DNA from: Saccopteryx bilineata
Taxonomy: Eukaryota > Chordata > Mammalia > Chiroptera > Emballonuridae
Direction: 5' to 3'
Length of the DNA: 64,000 nucleotides
Assembly (NCBI RefSeq): GCF_036850765.1
Contig: NC_089492.1
Coordinates: 182,854,106-182,918,105 of the forward strand
The notes beneath the pieces were generated by a model. It made no database searches. It was not told the origin of the DNA and saw only the letters and a program-made list of their open reading frames with translations. Shown piece by piece: positions 48,089 to 59,250 of the stretch. Made by a program: the position numbers and the translations under genes. The number at the start of each line of letters is the position of its first letter. Positions within the stretch are counted from its first letter, which is position 1.

Positions 48089-48300
48089 TGCCTGACCTGT
48101 GGTGGCACAGTGGATAAAGCGTCGACTTGGAAATGCTGAGGTCGCCGGTACGAAACCCTGGGCTTGCCTGGTCAAGGCACATATGGGAGTTGATGCTTCC
48201 AGCTCCTCCCTCTTCTCTCTCTCTGTCTCTCTCTCCTCTCTCTCCCTCTCTCTCCTCTCTAAAAATGAATAAATTTAAAAAAATAAAAAAATAAACAGTA
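48089..48300 (+). mobile_element. tRNA-derived SINE, type B, in the L1 D 5'UTR
   Basis: The head gcctgacctgtggtggcaca, B-box-like ggtacgaaaccc, gggagttgatgcttccagc, a CT-rich run and an A-rich end are present. The duplication is aaaaaaaaaagcgaagt (48072-48088) against aaaaaaaaagtgaagt near 48301-48316, with one substitution (CpG to TpG). Confidence 0.9.
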
Positions 48301-49351
48301 AAAAAAAAAGTGAAGTAAAAAAAAGCCAGAATGCCACAAAGAAAAATTTGAGTCTCAGATAAAATAATTTGTTCGTGATTGAGGATTGAATGAGAGGAAA
48401 AGTAAAGGAGAAAAGAAGAACCTGATATAGAGGGAGAAAAAAAGAAAGAGGAAAACACAAAAAGAAAAAAGAAGGAAAATACAAAAAGAAAAAACAACAA
48501 AAGGAGAGAGAGAGAGTTAAGGGTTTTGGAGTGCAACCCTCATAGAGAGAAAGGAAAAGGAAAGGAAAGATAAGAAATGTAACACTTATGGGTAGTGTAG
48601 TTCAAGGAGTGGAGAAAGTAAGACTGGCAGAGAATTAAATAACCAAATTAAAAAGGGAAGAAAATAATCAAGACAAGAAGAGAAACAAATGAACAAATAT
48701 AATAAAATTGGATAGGTTATAAAGTCTGTGGATTATTCTTGATTTTGAGAGGGTTGTCTTCTTGCTCTTTCTTTTCTCTCCCTCTTCCTGGTCGGTGACT
48801 CTGTACCCCGGGTTCTGCCCCTGTGGCATGCTCAGGTAGAAGTTCGCAGTTGATAAGACTCTATGGCAATGTCATATATTGGGCTTCAGTTTCATTGGCA
48901 GTCGAGGCTCACTAGCATTTCCAGGCTCCGACAATGAGACAGTCCGTTTTCCCAGAGCCTCTCTCCTAGTCTTTCCTTCCTGAATTAGCAGCCTGATGAT
49001 CCAGCTATGGGGTTGCTGCTGCCTATGCCTGGAAAGTAAGAGGCTCAAAGAGCTGGCAAATCCCCACTCTATTCCCACTCAGCACAGGGCTCTGGGTAAG
49101 GCTCAATCAGTCAAAGCCACCAGCATAATCAGGCAGGGCTGGGAGACAATTGTTTTCAAGGTGCCTTTCTATGCTCCTTTAGGCATGTCCCGAATGCTTT
49201 TTTTTTTTTTTACAATAAATTTTTATTAATGGTAATGGGATGACATTAATAATCAGGGTACATATATTCAAAGAAAACATGTCTAGGTTATTTTGTCATT
49301 AAATTATGTTGCAAACCCCTCGCCCAAAGTCAGATTATCCTCCGTCACCCT

Positions 49352-52300
49352 CTATCTAGTTCTCTGTGCCCCTCCCCCTCCCCCTAACTCTCTCCCTCCC
49401 TCCCTCCCATGTCCGCCCTCCCACCCACCCTTGGTAACCACCACACTCTTGTCCATGTCTCTTAGTCTCATTTTTATGTTCCACCAATGTATGGAATCAT
49501 GTAGTTCTTGTTTTTTTTCTGATTTACTTATTTCACGTCTTATACTGTTACCAAGATCCCACCATTTTGCTGTAAATGATCTGATGTCATCATTTCTTAT
49601 GGCTGAGTAGTATTCCATAGTGTATATGTGCCACATCTTCTTTATCCAGTCTTCTACTGAAGGGCTTTTTGGTTGTTTCCATGTCTTGGCCACTGTGAAC
49701 AGTGCTGCAATGAACATGGGGCTACATGTGTCTTCACGTATCAATGTTTCTGAGGTTTTGGGGTATATACCCAGTAGAGGGATTGCTGGGTCATAAGGTA
49801 GTTCTATTTGCAGTTTTTTGAGAAACCACCATACTTTCCTCCATAATGGTTGTACTACTTTACAGTCCCACCAACAGTGAATGAGGGTTCCTTTTTCTCC
49901 ACAGCCTCTCCAACATTTGCTATTACCCGTCTTGTTGATAATAGCTAATCTAACAGGAGTGAGGTGGTATCTCATTGTAGGTTTGATTTGTATTTCTCTA
50001 ATAACTAATGAAGCTGAGCGTCTTTTCATATATCTGTTGGCCATTTGTATCTCTTCCTGGGAGAAGTGTCTGTTCATGTCCTCTTCCCATTTTTTAATTG
50101 GATTGTTTGTTTGTTTGTTGTTGAGTTTTATGAGTTCTTTGTAAATTTTGGATATTAGGCCCTTATCTGAGCTGTTGTTTCAAAATATCATTTCCCATTT
50201 AGTTGGCTGTCTGTTTATTTTGATATCAGTTTCTCTTGCTGAGCAAAAACTTTTAATTCTGATGTAGTCCCATTCATTTATCTTTGCCTTCACTTCTCTT
50301 GCCATTGGAGTCAAGTTCATAAAATGTTCTTTAAAACCCAGGTCCATGATTTTAGTACCTATGTCTTCTTCTATGTACTTTATTGTTTCAGGTCTTATAT
50401 TTAGGTCTTTGATCCATTTTGAATTAATCTTAGTACATGGGGACAGGCTGTAGTCGAGTTTCATTCTTTTGCATGTGGCTTTCCAGTTTTCCCAACACCA
50501 TTTGTTGAAGAGGCTTTCTTTTCTCCATTGTGTGTTGTTGGCCCCTTTATCAAAGATTATTTGACCATATATATGTGGTTTTATTTCTGGGCTTTCTATT
50601 CTGTTCCATTGGTCTGAGTGTCTATTTTTCTGCCAATACCATGCTGTTTTGATTATCGTGGCCCTATAATATAGTTTAAAGTCAGGTATTGTAATGCCCC
50701 CAGCTTCATTCTTTTTCCTTAGGATTGTTTTGGCTATTCGGGGTTTTTTATAGTTCCATATAAATCTGATGATTTTTTGTTCCATTTCTTTAAAAAATCT
50801 CATAGGGATTTTGAAGGGAATTGCATTAAATTTGTATATTGCTTTGGGTAATATGGCCATTTTGATTATATTTATTCTTCTTATCCAAGAACAAGGAATA
50901 TTTTTCCATCTTATTGTATCTTTTTCGATTTCCCTTAACAATGCTTTGTAATTTTCATTATATAGGTCCTTTACGTTCTTTGTTATGTTTATTCCTAGGT
51001 ATTTTATTTTTTTTGTTGCAATCGTGAAGGGGATTATTTTTTTGAGTTCGTTTTCTAATATTTCATTGTTGGCATATAGAAAGGCTATGGACTTTTGTAT
51101 GTTAATTTTGTATCCTGCAACCTTACTGTATTGGTTTATTGTTTCTAATAATCTTTTTGTGGAGTCCTTCGGGTTTTCGATGTATAGGATCATATCATCA
51201 GCGAAAAGTGATACCTTTACTTCTTCTTTTCCGATATGGATGCCTTTTATTTCTTTGTCTTGTCTGATTGCTCTGGCCAGAACTTCTAGCACCACGTTAA
51301 ATAAGAGTGGAGAGAGTGGACAACCCTGTCTTGTTCCTGATTTAAGGTAGAAAGTCCTCAGTTTTATGCCGTTTAATAGGATGTTGGCTGATGGTTTATC
51401 ATATATGGCCTTTATCATGTTGAGATATTTTCCTTCTATACCCATTTTGTTGAGAGTCTTAAACATAAAATTGTGTTGTATTTTATCAAAAGCCTTTTCT
51501 GCATCTATTGATAAGATCATGTGGTTTTTGTTCTTTGTTTTGTTGATATGGTGTATTACGTTAACCGTTTTGCGAATGTTGAAACATCCTTGAGATTCTG
51601 GGATGAATCCCACTTGATCATGATGTATTATTTTTTTAATATGTTGTTGTATTCGGTTTGCCAGTATTTTGTTTAGTATTTTAGCATCTGTATTCATTAG
51701 AGATATTGGTCTGTAGTTTTCTTTCTTTGTGCCATCCTTGCCAGGTTTTGGTATGAGGGTTATGTTGGCCTCATAAAATGTGTTTGGAAGTATTGCTTCT
51801 TCTTCAATTTTTTGGAAGACTTTGAGTAGAATAGGAACCAAGTCTTCTTTGAATGTTTGATAGAATTCACTAGTATAACCGTCTGGGCCTGGACTTTTAT
51901 TTTTGGGGAGATTTTTAATAGTTTTTTCTATTTCCTCCCTGCTGATTGGTCTGTTTAGGCTTTCTTCTTCTTCATGACTCAGTCTAGGAAGGTTGTATTC
52001 TAGGAATTTATCCATTTCTTCTAGATTGTTGTATTTGGTGGCATATACTTTTTCATAGTATTCTACAATAATTCTTTGTATATCTATGATGTCTGTGGTG
52101 ATCTCTCCTCTTTCATTTTGGATTTTATTTATTTGAGTCCTGTGCCTTTTTTCCTTGGTGAGTCTTGCCAAGGGTTTGTCAATTTTGTTGATCTTTTCAA
52201 AGAACCAGCTCCTTGTTTTACTGATTTTTTCTATACTTTTTCTGTTCTCTATTTCATTTATTTCTGCTCTGATTTTTATTATCTCCTTTCTTCGGCTGGT

Positions 52301-53299
52301 TTTGGGTTGTCTTTGTTCTTCTTTTTCTAGTTCCTTAAGGTGTGAAGTTAAGTGGTTTACTTCGGCTCTCTCTTGTTTGTTCATATAGGCCTGATGTGAT
52401 ATGAGCTTTCCTCTTATTACTGCTTTTGCTGCATCCCAGAGATTCTGATATGTCGTATTTTCATTTTCATTTGCCTGTATATATTTTTTGATCTCTGCGC
52501 TTATTTCTTCTTTGACCCATTCATTTTTTAGAAGTATGTTGTTTAGTTTCCACATTTTTGTGGGTTTCCCCCCCTCTTTTTTGCAGTTGAATTCTAGTTT
52601 CAAGGCTTTATGATCAGAAAATATGCTTGGTACAATTTCAATTTTTCTAAATTTGCTGATATTGTCTTTGTGGCCCAACATATGTTCTATTCTTGAGAAT
52701 GTTCCATGTACACTAGAGAAAAATGTATACTCTGTCGCTTTGGGATGAAGTGTCCTGTAGATGTCTATCATATCCAGGTGTTCTAGTATTTTGTTTAAGG
52801 CCACTATGTCTTTGTTGATTCTCTGTTTGCATGACCGATCTAGAGCCGTCAGCGGTGTATTGAGGTCTCCAAGTATGATTGTATTTTTGTTAGTTTTTGT
52901 TTTAAGGTCAATAAGTAGCTGTCTTATATATTTTGGTGCTCCTTGGTTTGGTGCATATATATTAAGGATTGTTATGTCTTCTTGATTCAACTTCCCCTTA
53001 ATCATTATGAAATGACCATTTTTGTCTCTGAGTACTTTTTCTGTCTTGTAGTCAGCATTATTAGATATGAGAATTGCTACACCTGCCTTTTTTTGGGTGT
53101 TGTTTGCTTGGAGTATTGTTTTCCAGCCTTTCACTTTGAATTTGTTTTTATCCTTGTTGCTTAGATGTGTTTCTTGTAGGCAGCATATAGTTGGATTTTC
53201 TTTTTTAATCCATTCTGCTACTCTGTGTCTTTTTATGGGTAAGTTTAATCCATTTACATTTAGTGTAATTATTGACACTTGTGGGTTCCCTACTGCCAT
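49352..53299 (-). pseudogene. L1 E ORF2, full length with a single TGA
   Basis: Endonuclease-reverse transcriptase of the younger L1. It opens at 53299 ([20 protein letters not shown]) and runs 1,039 codons without a break to TGA at 50180-50182. The same frame then continues to 49352 (1,316 codons in all). Endonuclease signatures are [21 protein letters not shown] and [10 protein letters not shown]. The reverse-transcriptase catalytic FADD is at 51194-51205. The Cys/His segment [18 protein letters not shown] lies beyond the stop. The older copy has TCA at this site, so a single C-to-G change made the stop. A truncated product would keep endonuclease and reverse transcriptase but lose the C-terminal segment. 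The tail reads into the G-rich 3'UTR (GGGGG residues). Confidence 0.93.
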
Positions 53300-53624
53300 T
53301 TTATAAATTGCTTTCTGTTAGTTTTGTATCTAGTTTGATTCTTCTCTTTTGTTTTTCTATCATTTGTTTTTGTTTGTTTGTGTTCCATACTTCTTTCCTC
53401 TGTTGCTACCTTTCTTAAGTCAAGTGTTTTTGTGGTGTTTTTTTCAAGGGTGGTTACCATTAAGTAATGAAAAGGGTACCTACCATATTCATTGTAGTAC
53501 CCTATCTTATAAGTATTTCTGCACTTCATCATCCTTTGCTACTGTTAATCTCCATCCTCTCCCCCCCTTTTTTCCTTTGTTGTCACAGTTTAAGTTTGGT
53601 TTTATTGTGTTCTTGGTGGAGCTG

Positions 53625-54620
53625 TTACTTGTGGTGTTGTTTTCTTTTGTTCTTTGAATCTGGTTGGAAAACCCCCTTTAGTATTTCCTGGAGTGGGGGC
53701 TTTCTGTTGATAAATTCTCTCATCTTTTCTGTATTTGTGAATGTTTTTATATCTCCTTCATACTTGAAGGATAGCTTTGATGGCTATAGTATTCTTGGCT
53801 GAAAGTTCCTCTCTTTCAGGGCTTTAAATATTGGGGTCCACTCTCTTCTAGCTTGTAGAGTTTCTGCTGAGAAATCTGATGATAATCTAATAGGCCTTCC
53901 TTTATATGTTGTACTCTTCTTTTCCCTGGCTGCCTTGAGAATTTTTTCTTTGTCATTGGTTTGTGTCATCTTTATTATGATGTGCCTTGGAGTGGGTTTG
54001 TTGGGGTTAAGAAAACTCGGTGTTCTGTTTGCTTCTTGAATTTGAGGCTTTAGTTCTTTCCACAGGCTTGGGAAGGTCTCGTCTATTATTTGTTTGAGTA
54101 TATTCTCCATTCCATTTTCTTTCTCTTCTCCCTCTGATATACCTATTATTCTTATGTTATTCTTTCTGATGGAGTCAGACAATTCCTGTAGGGCTTTCTC
54201 GTTTTTTATTATTTTTGAGTCTCTTTCTTCTTCTCTCTGTTGTGCCTCAAGTTGTTTGTCTTCTATTTCACTAATCCTATCTTCAATCTGGGCTGTTCTG
54301 TTAGCTAAGCTTGTTACCTCGTTTTTCAGCTCGTGAATTGAGTTTTTCATTTCTGTTTGATTTGTTTTAATAGTTTCAATTTCCTTGGTAATATATTCTT
54401 TGTGTTCATTGAGTTGTTTTCTGATCTCCCTATATTGCCTTTCTGTGTTTTCTTGTATATCTCTGAGTATTTTTAAGATTTCTATTTTAAATTCTCTGTC
54501 ATTTAGCTCCAAGGCTTCCAATATGTTAAGTCTTTTCTCCATAGATTTTTCCACATCTATTTGTGTTACCTCTCTTTCTTTTGTATCCATAATATTCAAT
54601 TTCCTCTTTCTTATCGGCAT
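53625..54620 (-). pseudogene. L1 E ORF1 with a single TAG near its end
   Basis: ORF1p RNA-binding protein. It opens at 54620 (MPIRKRKLNIMDTKEREV), with a coiled coil (ENTERQYREIRKQLNEHKEY, TAQIEDRISEIEDKQLEAQQ), the RRM-like NNIRIIGISEGEEKEN and the C-terminal TPRHIIIKMTQTNDKEKIL. It stops at TAG 53784-53786 after 278 residues. The same frame continues 52 more codons to the normal stop at 53625-53627. The older L1 has TAC (Tyr) at the TAG position. Loss of the last part of the C-terminal domain probably inactivates it. Confidence 0.93.
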
Positions 54621-54675
54621 CTGAGGGTGGTCTTGTTGATAGCACTAATTAGAATTAATAATGAGTAAAAAGTAA

Positions 54676-54706
<31 letters not shown>

Positions 54707-56958
54707 GGTAAAACACCCCACAAAAAAAAACAGTAATAATTTATTATTTCCCCCTTTTTTTCTTTCTCCTCTTTCCCTCCTCTCCCCTCCTCAGGGAAAT
54801 ATCATGCCTATAATGGAGGGCCTGATTTGGGGTGAACAGTTCAAGGGGAAAAAAAAGGGAGTAGGGACCTACTAAATGCAAAAAAAAAAAAAAAAGGAAG
54901 AAAATCTTAGACAAGCATAAGATGATTTGCTTGTAAGTGATGGTCAACTAAGAGAAATAATGAGAGGGATAAGAGGGAACCAGAAAAAAGGAACAAAAAA
55001 GAATAATAAAGAAGAAAAAAAATAAAAATAATAAGTAAAAATCTGTTGTATTAAGTGGAGCGAAGATTAAATACAATGGAGACCTTGGGTTGGGAGGACC
55101 CAAAATGCCACAAAAATAAACAAACAAGAAAAAAAATAAAAACAAAAGCAAAAAAGAGAAATAAAGCCAAAAAAAAGCCTTGAGTCCCAAATTAACTAAT
55201 TTGTTCGTGATTGAGGATTATATGGGAGGAAAGTAAAATGAGAAAAGAAAAAACGAATAGAAAGGAAAAAATAAGAAAAAGAGAAAAACGAAGGAAGAAA
55301 TAAAATAGGAAGAGAAAAAAACAAAATAAAGCAAGACAAAAAAAAAAACAAAAGAGGGGAGAGTGAGAGTTAAGTGTTTTGGAGTATAACCTTAAAGGAG
55401 GGTGAGGATGAAGAAGAGAAATAAAATGCAACACTCATGAGTAGTGTAGTTCAAGAAAGGGGAAGCATAAGATGGCCAGAGAATAGAAGGACCGAGGTGG
55501 AGGAAATAAAGGCAATAAGATAGAAGAAACAAACAACAACAACAAAAAAATTAGTGGATCAAGTTGTAAAGTCTGTGGATTTTTCTTGATTTTGAGAGGT
55601 TAACTTCTTCCTTTTTCTTTTCTCTCCCTCTTCCTGGTCGGTGACTCTGTACCCCAGGCTCTGCCCCTGTGTCACACTTAGGTAGGGATTGCAGTTGATG
55701 GGATTCTATGGCAATGTCATATAATTGGCTTTAGTCTTGTTGGTAGTCAAGGCTTGTTGGCGTTTGCAGGGTCCAATGATAAGAGAGTTTGCTTTCCTGG
55801 ATTCTCTCTCCTAGTCCCCCCTTTCTGAATTAGCAGCCTGGTGATCCAGCTATAAGGCTGCAACTGCTTCTGCCTGGGGTGTAAGAGGCTCAAAGAGCTG
55901 GGAAATCCCCCCTCTATCCCCACTCAGTGCAAGGCTTTGGGAAAGGCTCTGACAGTCAGGGCCTCCAGTTTAATCAGCCGGGGGTGGGAGTCAATTGTTT
56001 TCAAGGTGACTGTTCAGCGCCTATCATTTAGTTGGACCTCTCAACCCAGGCTTTCCACACTTTGTAGCCTGTTTTTGCAGGGAAGAAGAGGCACTAGTCT
56101 CTGCTTGCGACTAGTGTAGTATAGATCTTATTATCTGCCAAGTCCTTCTTGTTAGCGTTTATCCCTGAATATGGAGGCTCTATCAATCAGAAGTTGCCCC
56201 CGCCCCTTTAGCGAGAGGCACTAAAAAATATCACGCCTCTTGTCTTGGATCGCTGAACTGAGAGAGATCTTATCAATTAGAACCGAGGGTGCGCAGATTT
56301 CATGGGTTAAGCTAATTTCAGTGATTGGGTCGCAGCTGTGCTTCCGAAGGTATTTTAGGCTGCCTGCGCGCGCCCCTCCCCCAACGCTTGATTGTTAGCT
56401 TGAATGGCTGGGTGAGGTGCCCCGCCCACGGAGAGAATCTCCCAAGCCTCTCCCGCTCGCCCCGCCGCTGGCGGCTGGACCGCACCAGGCGCAGGATAAT
56501 GGAGCACCCTGGGTGTGCGGGCCAGCAGGGTGCCCTGGGCGCGTGGAATGCCCAAGGCACGCACGTGAATGGGTCGCTCCGGGCAACCGTGGCCAGTGAC
56601 CCCCACTCGCTGTGTGCAGGCCGCTGGGAACGTCAGCGATGCTCAACCAGACCGGGCGCACGCGCGGCCGCTCGCGGCGGCTCACAGTGGCGGCTCGCGG
56701 CGGCGGCTCGCGGCTCCCAAGTATGGGCTGACTCACCACAGGCGCACTTCCTCACGGTTTGAAAGAACGTCCCTGTGGTAGATTCCTCCACACCCTCATC
56801 ACTCAGATTCAAGTGATAACAGTCCTTTCGCTATCAGTTTGTGTGGAACTCCAGAATGCTCCGAGGATAAATTTTTCTGTTTCTAGTTGATAAATTTGTT
56901 GTGATTTAGGGGAGAGCTGTCAGACGCACTGCTCACGGCGCCATTTCTGTGACGTCAC
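54621..56958 (-). promoter_or_regulatory. 5'UTR and internal promoter region of L1 E
   Basis: A 2.3-kb leader. Next to ORF1, 54660-55440 is extremely purine-rich on plus (pyrimidine-rich in L1 sense). Farther upstream, 55560-56330 matches the L1 D leader. At 56340-56760 lies a CpG-rich block (gcggccgctcgcggcggctc and others) not found in L1 D. The 5' end carries the palindrome GTGACGTCAC (56949-56958), a perfect cAMP-response-element core at the presumed start of transcription. Promoter activity is inferred. Confidence 0.75.
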
Positions 56959-56970
56959 TCCCGAATGCTT

Positions 56971-58403
56971 CAGCACTCTGTGGGACCCCTTTACCCAGGC
57001 TTTTGTCACTTTTTAACCTGTTTTGGCTGGGTAGAAGATGCTCTAGTCACTGTTTGCAAAGCAGGAAGACTTACAAGCTGCCAAATCCCTTTTTTTAACC
57101 TATAGCCCTGAGTATGCAAGCTCTGCCAATCAGAGGTTGCCCCCACCCCTATGTGTATAGCATAACAAGAGGTACTAAAAAATATATCCCCTCTTGTCTT
57201 AGATCACTGACCTGAGAGAGATCTTGTCAGTTAGGGTCGCATAGGTCAGTTGGGAAGTGAGCAGAATGTGGGTTAAGCTAATCCTTCACGGGTCTGTTAG
57301 CTTGTATGGCTGGGTGAGGCACCCCACCTGCCTGGAGAAGTTCAAGCATAGGGAATCTCGCTTTCGCGTGCCGCTTTTCAGGGCACAGGGTCAGTGACAC
57401 TGAGACTCTAGTCACAGCCCATGCAAAGGCCTCTGACTCTGCCCCTCTGTCTGGGAACACGGACGCCCACTCCCGGGGGAATCTCTCGCCCACTATCTGT
57501 GCTCACCAACCAGGATATCAGGCCGGCCGCCTCTCACTCCGAGTGAGGCATCCCGCCCACACGGAAAAGTTCAAGCATAGGGAATTTAGCTCTCGCTCAC
57601 TCCCTGCGTACTGCTTTTTCAGGGTGCAGGGGTGACCCCAGACTCCGGATTCGGCCCACAGGCCTCTAACTCTGTCCTTCTGTCCGGTAACACGGGCACC
57701 CTCTCCGGGGGAAATCTCTCGCCCACTATTTGCGCTCGCCAACCAAGATATCAGGCAGGCCACTCTCACTCCGGGAGAGGCGCCGCACGGAAAAGTTCGA
57801 GCATAGAGAGTTTCGCTCCTGCTCCCTTCCCACTCGCCGTTTTTTTCAGGGTGCAGGGGCGACCCCAAGAGTCCAGATTCGGCCCACACAAAGGCCTCTG
57901 ACTCTGCCCCTCTAACCAATAACACGGGCGCCACCTCCCAGGACTTTAGGAAGAGTCTTTCACACACTATCTGCATGCGCCGACCAGGAGATGGGGAAGA
58001 TGGCTGCCCGACTTGTTTTTCTTTATCTGGATTTGGCGCGAGCGTTAGCTTGTGTTGACTGGGTTGCCACAAGAACAGTTTTTCTTCAGCCTGGATGTTT
58101 GTGCTGCAGGCTGGTACTATTCACACCCTATGCCTGCCTTAGTTCCTATACTCTCAGTTCCCAGTGAAAGCAGCCCTTATTTAGGTTAGTGAGGAAGGCG
58201 GAGTGTTTTTTCCACAGTCTTATTTCCTTCAGGGTTGATTATATGTTTAGTCAATTTTTCACTCAATCATACCTTTGCGTTTAGTGAGGAACTGCTGGAG
58301 GCTCCAAGGATAGATTTTTCTGTCTCCGGTTGAAGATCTTTTTGAATTTTGGGGGAGATTTTTCGGTATCACTCCTTACAGCGCCATTTCTCTGACATCA
58401 CTC
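56971..58403 (-). mobile_element. Older L1 D, 5'UTR continuation
   Basis: This is the 5' part of the older L1, separated from its body by L1 E. The join is exact: 49187 plus one duplication copy continues at 56971 with cagcactctgtgggacccct, parallel to the undisturbed leader of L1 E near 56015-56060. The 5' terminus near 58390-58403 reads tgacatcactcc and abuts the outer duplication caaacatttc (58404-58413). It includes the tandem units described separately. Confidence 0.93.
57303..58003 (-). repeat. Tandem ~228-bp units in the L1 D 5'UTR
   Basis: About three consecutive units share the same order of landmarks. One is aagttcaagcata at 57338-57350, 57567-57579 and 57793-57805 (third copy with one change), spaced 229 and 226 bp. 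The others are a (t)tttcagggtgcagggg-like segment, ggcctctgactctgcccc, and cgcccactat (57487, 57720, about 57961). Units begin near 57303, 57541 and 57772. This is the layout of a monomeric L1 promoter. Confidence 0.85.
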
Positions 58404-59250
58404 CAAACATTTCAAATTTAAGTTAAGTCTAAGGCAAGTCATAGTCCTCACCTCTAACCCCACTCAACCTAGTTTCCCCATCATAACAAAAGGCACCACT
58501 ATTCCCTCAGGTCAAACACTAGGAGTTGTCTTTGATTCTACACCATATCTCACTCCCCACCTCCCACCGTGACCCACTGGCAAGTCAAGGCATTTCCACC
58601 TCAAAGTGTGTTTCCAATCTTCTAACTTCATCCAGTCTTTGACCTTGTCATCACAAAAATGCCTCCTAACTGATCTTCCTGCTTCTAGTCCCACTACAAA
58701 CTATTTTGTTTGCAACAGCTAAAAGTGAGCTTCTAAAAATATAAATTACATGATATGATTATCTGTTCAGTAGTTTTTCATCACATAGAAATTAATATCC
58801 AAACTCCATACAACAAGTTTCTGTACAATCTGGCCCCTACCAGCCTTCTAGTCCCAATCTTGAATTGTCCATATGGCCTTCCTGTCACAGAGGCCTTTGT
58901 TAATTTCCATAAACATTGCAAACTCTTTCCTGCTTTAGGCTGTTTGCTCCATGTAAAATGCCCTTACTAAGCTCATTCCTTCTCATAGATCTCAATTTCA
59001 ATATAAAAGGCCTCAAGGAGGTTCTCCCTAACTTCCCTATTTTTTAAATCCCTTACCATGTATTTCCTTCAACAACCTTTCACCAGCACAGTTTAATTCA
59101 TTTGTTTGCTCTCAATTTCTACAACTAGAATGTAAATTATAAGACTAAAAGAGCCATTGATATGTTGTTTTCCATGGTTGCACTAAGCACCTATCATGTC
59201 AGCATAGAGTAAATACTCATTGATTACTTGTTATATAAATAAATAAATAC
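58404..59250 (+). mobile_element. L2 LINE remnant, right piece
   Basis: It continues the L2 interrupted at 42013: cctcctaactgatcttcctg, aatctggcccctaccagcct, ggcctcaaggaggttctccc and the 3' end gagtaaatactcattgatta. This order is the typical 3' portion of mammalian L2. No coding frame survives. Confidence 0.72.

Larger units (their letters stand above)
42014..49199 (-). mobile_element. Older L1 D, 3' portion (host of the nested L1)
   Basis: Minus-strand L1 with its 3' end at 42014, ORF2 (42162-46298), ORF1 (46626-47613) and part of the 5'UTR up to 49187. Its 5'UTR then continues at 56971-58403 on the other side of a younger L1. The 10-bp duplication caaacatttc at 42004-42013 and 58404-58413 defines its ends. 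It carries a hAT MITE (44217-44430) and a type B SINE (48089-48300). Without these inserts it is about 8.2 kb, long for a mammalian L1 because of a 5'UTR of nearly 2.8 kb. Confidence 0.94.
49200..56958 (-). mobile_element. Younger full-length L1 E nested in the L1 D 5'UTR
   Basis: A complete minus-strand L1 of 7,759 bp. It has a T run (A tail) at 49200-49211, the 3'UTR, ORF2 (49352-53299), ORF1 (53625-54620) and a 2.3-kb 5'UTR to 56958. A perfect 12-bp duplication, tcccgaatgctt, lies at 49188-49199 and 56959-56970. The 5' terminus is GTGACGTCAC on either strand. Each ORF is intact apart from one premature stop, so the copy is young compared with the other L1s here. Confidence 0.96.

Noticed and set aside
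56355..56762. GC-rich open frames that might mark a CpG-island gene or the RNF182 promoter
   Set aside because: They lie inside the L1 E 5'UTR, between its ORF1 and the target duplication at 56959, and show no domain. The CpG richness belongs to the L1 promoter.
57518..58072. A 184-residue open frame on the minus strand
   Set aside because: It spans the tandem 5'UTR units of L1 D, and the repeated peptide reflects the DNA repeat. There is no start context or homology.
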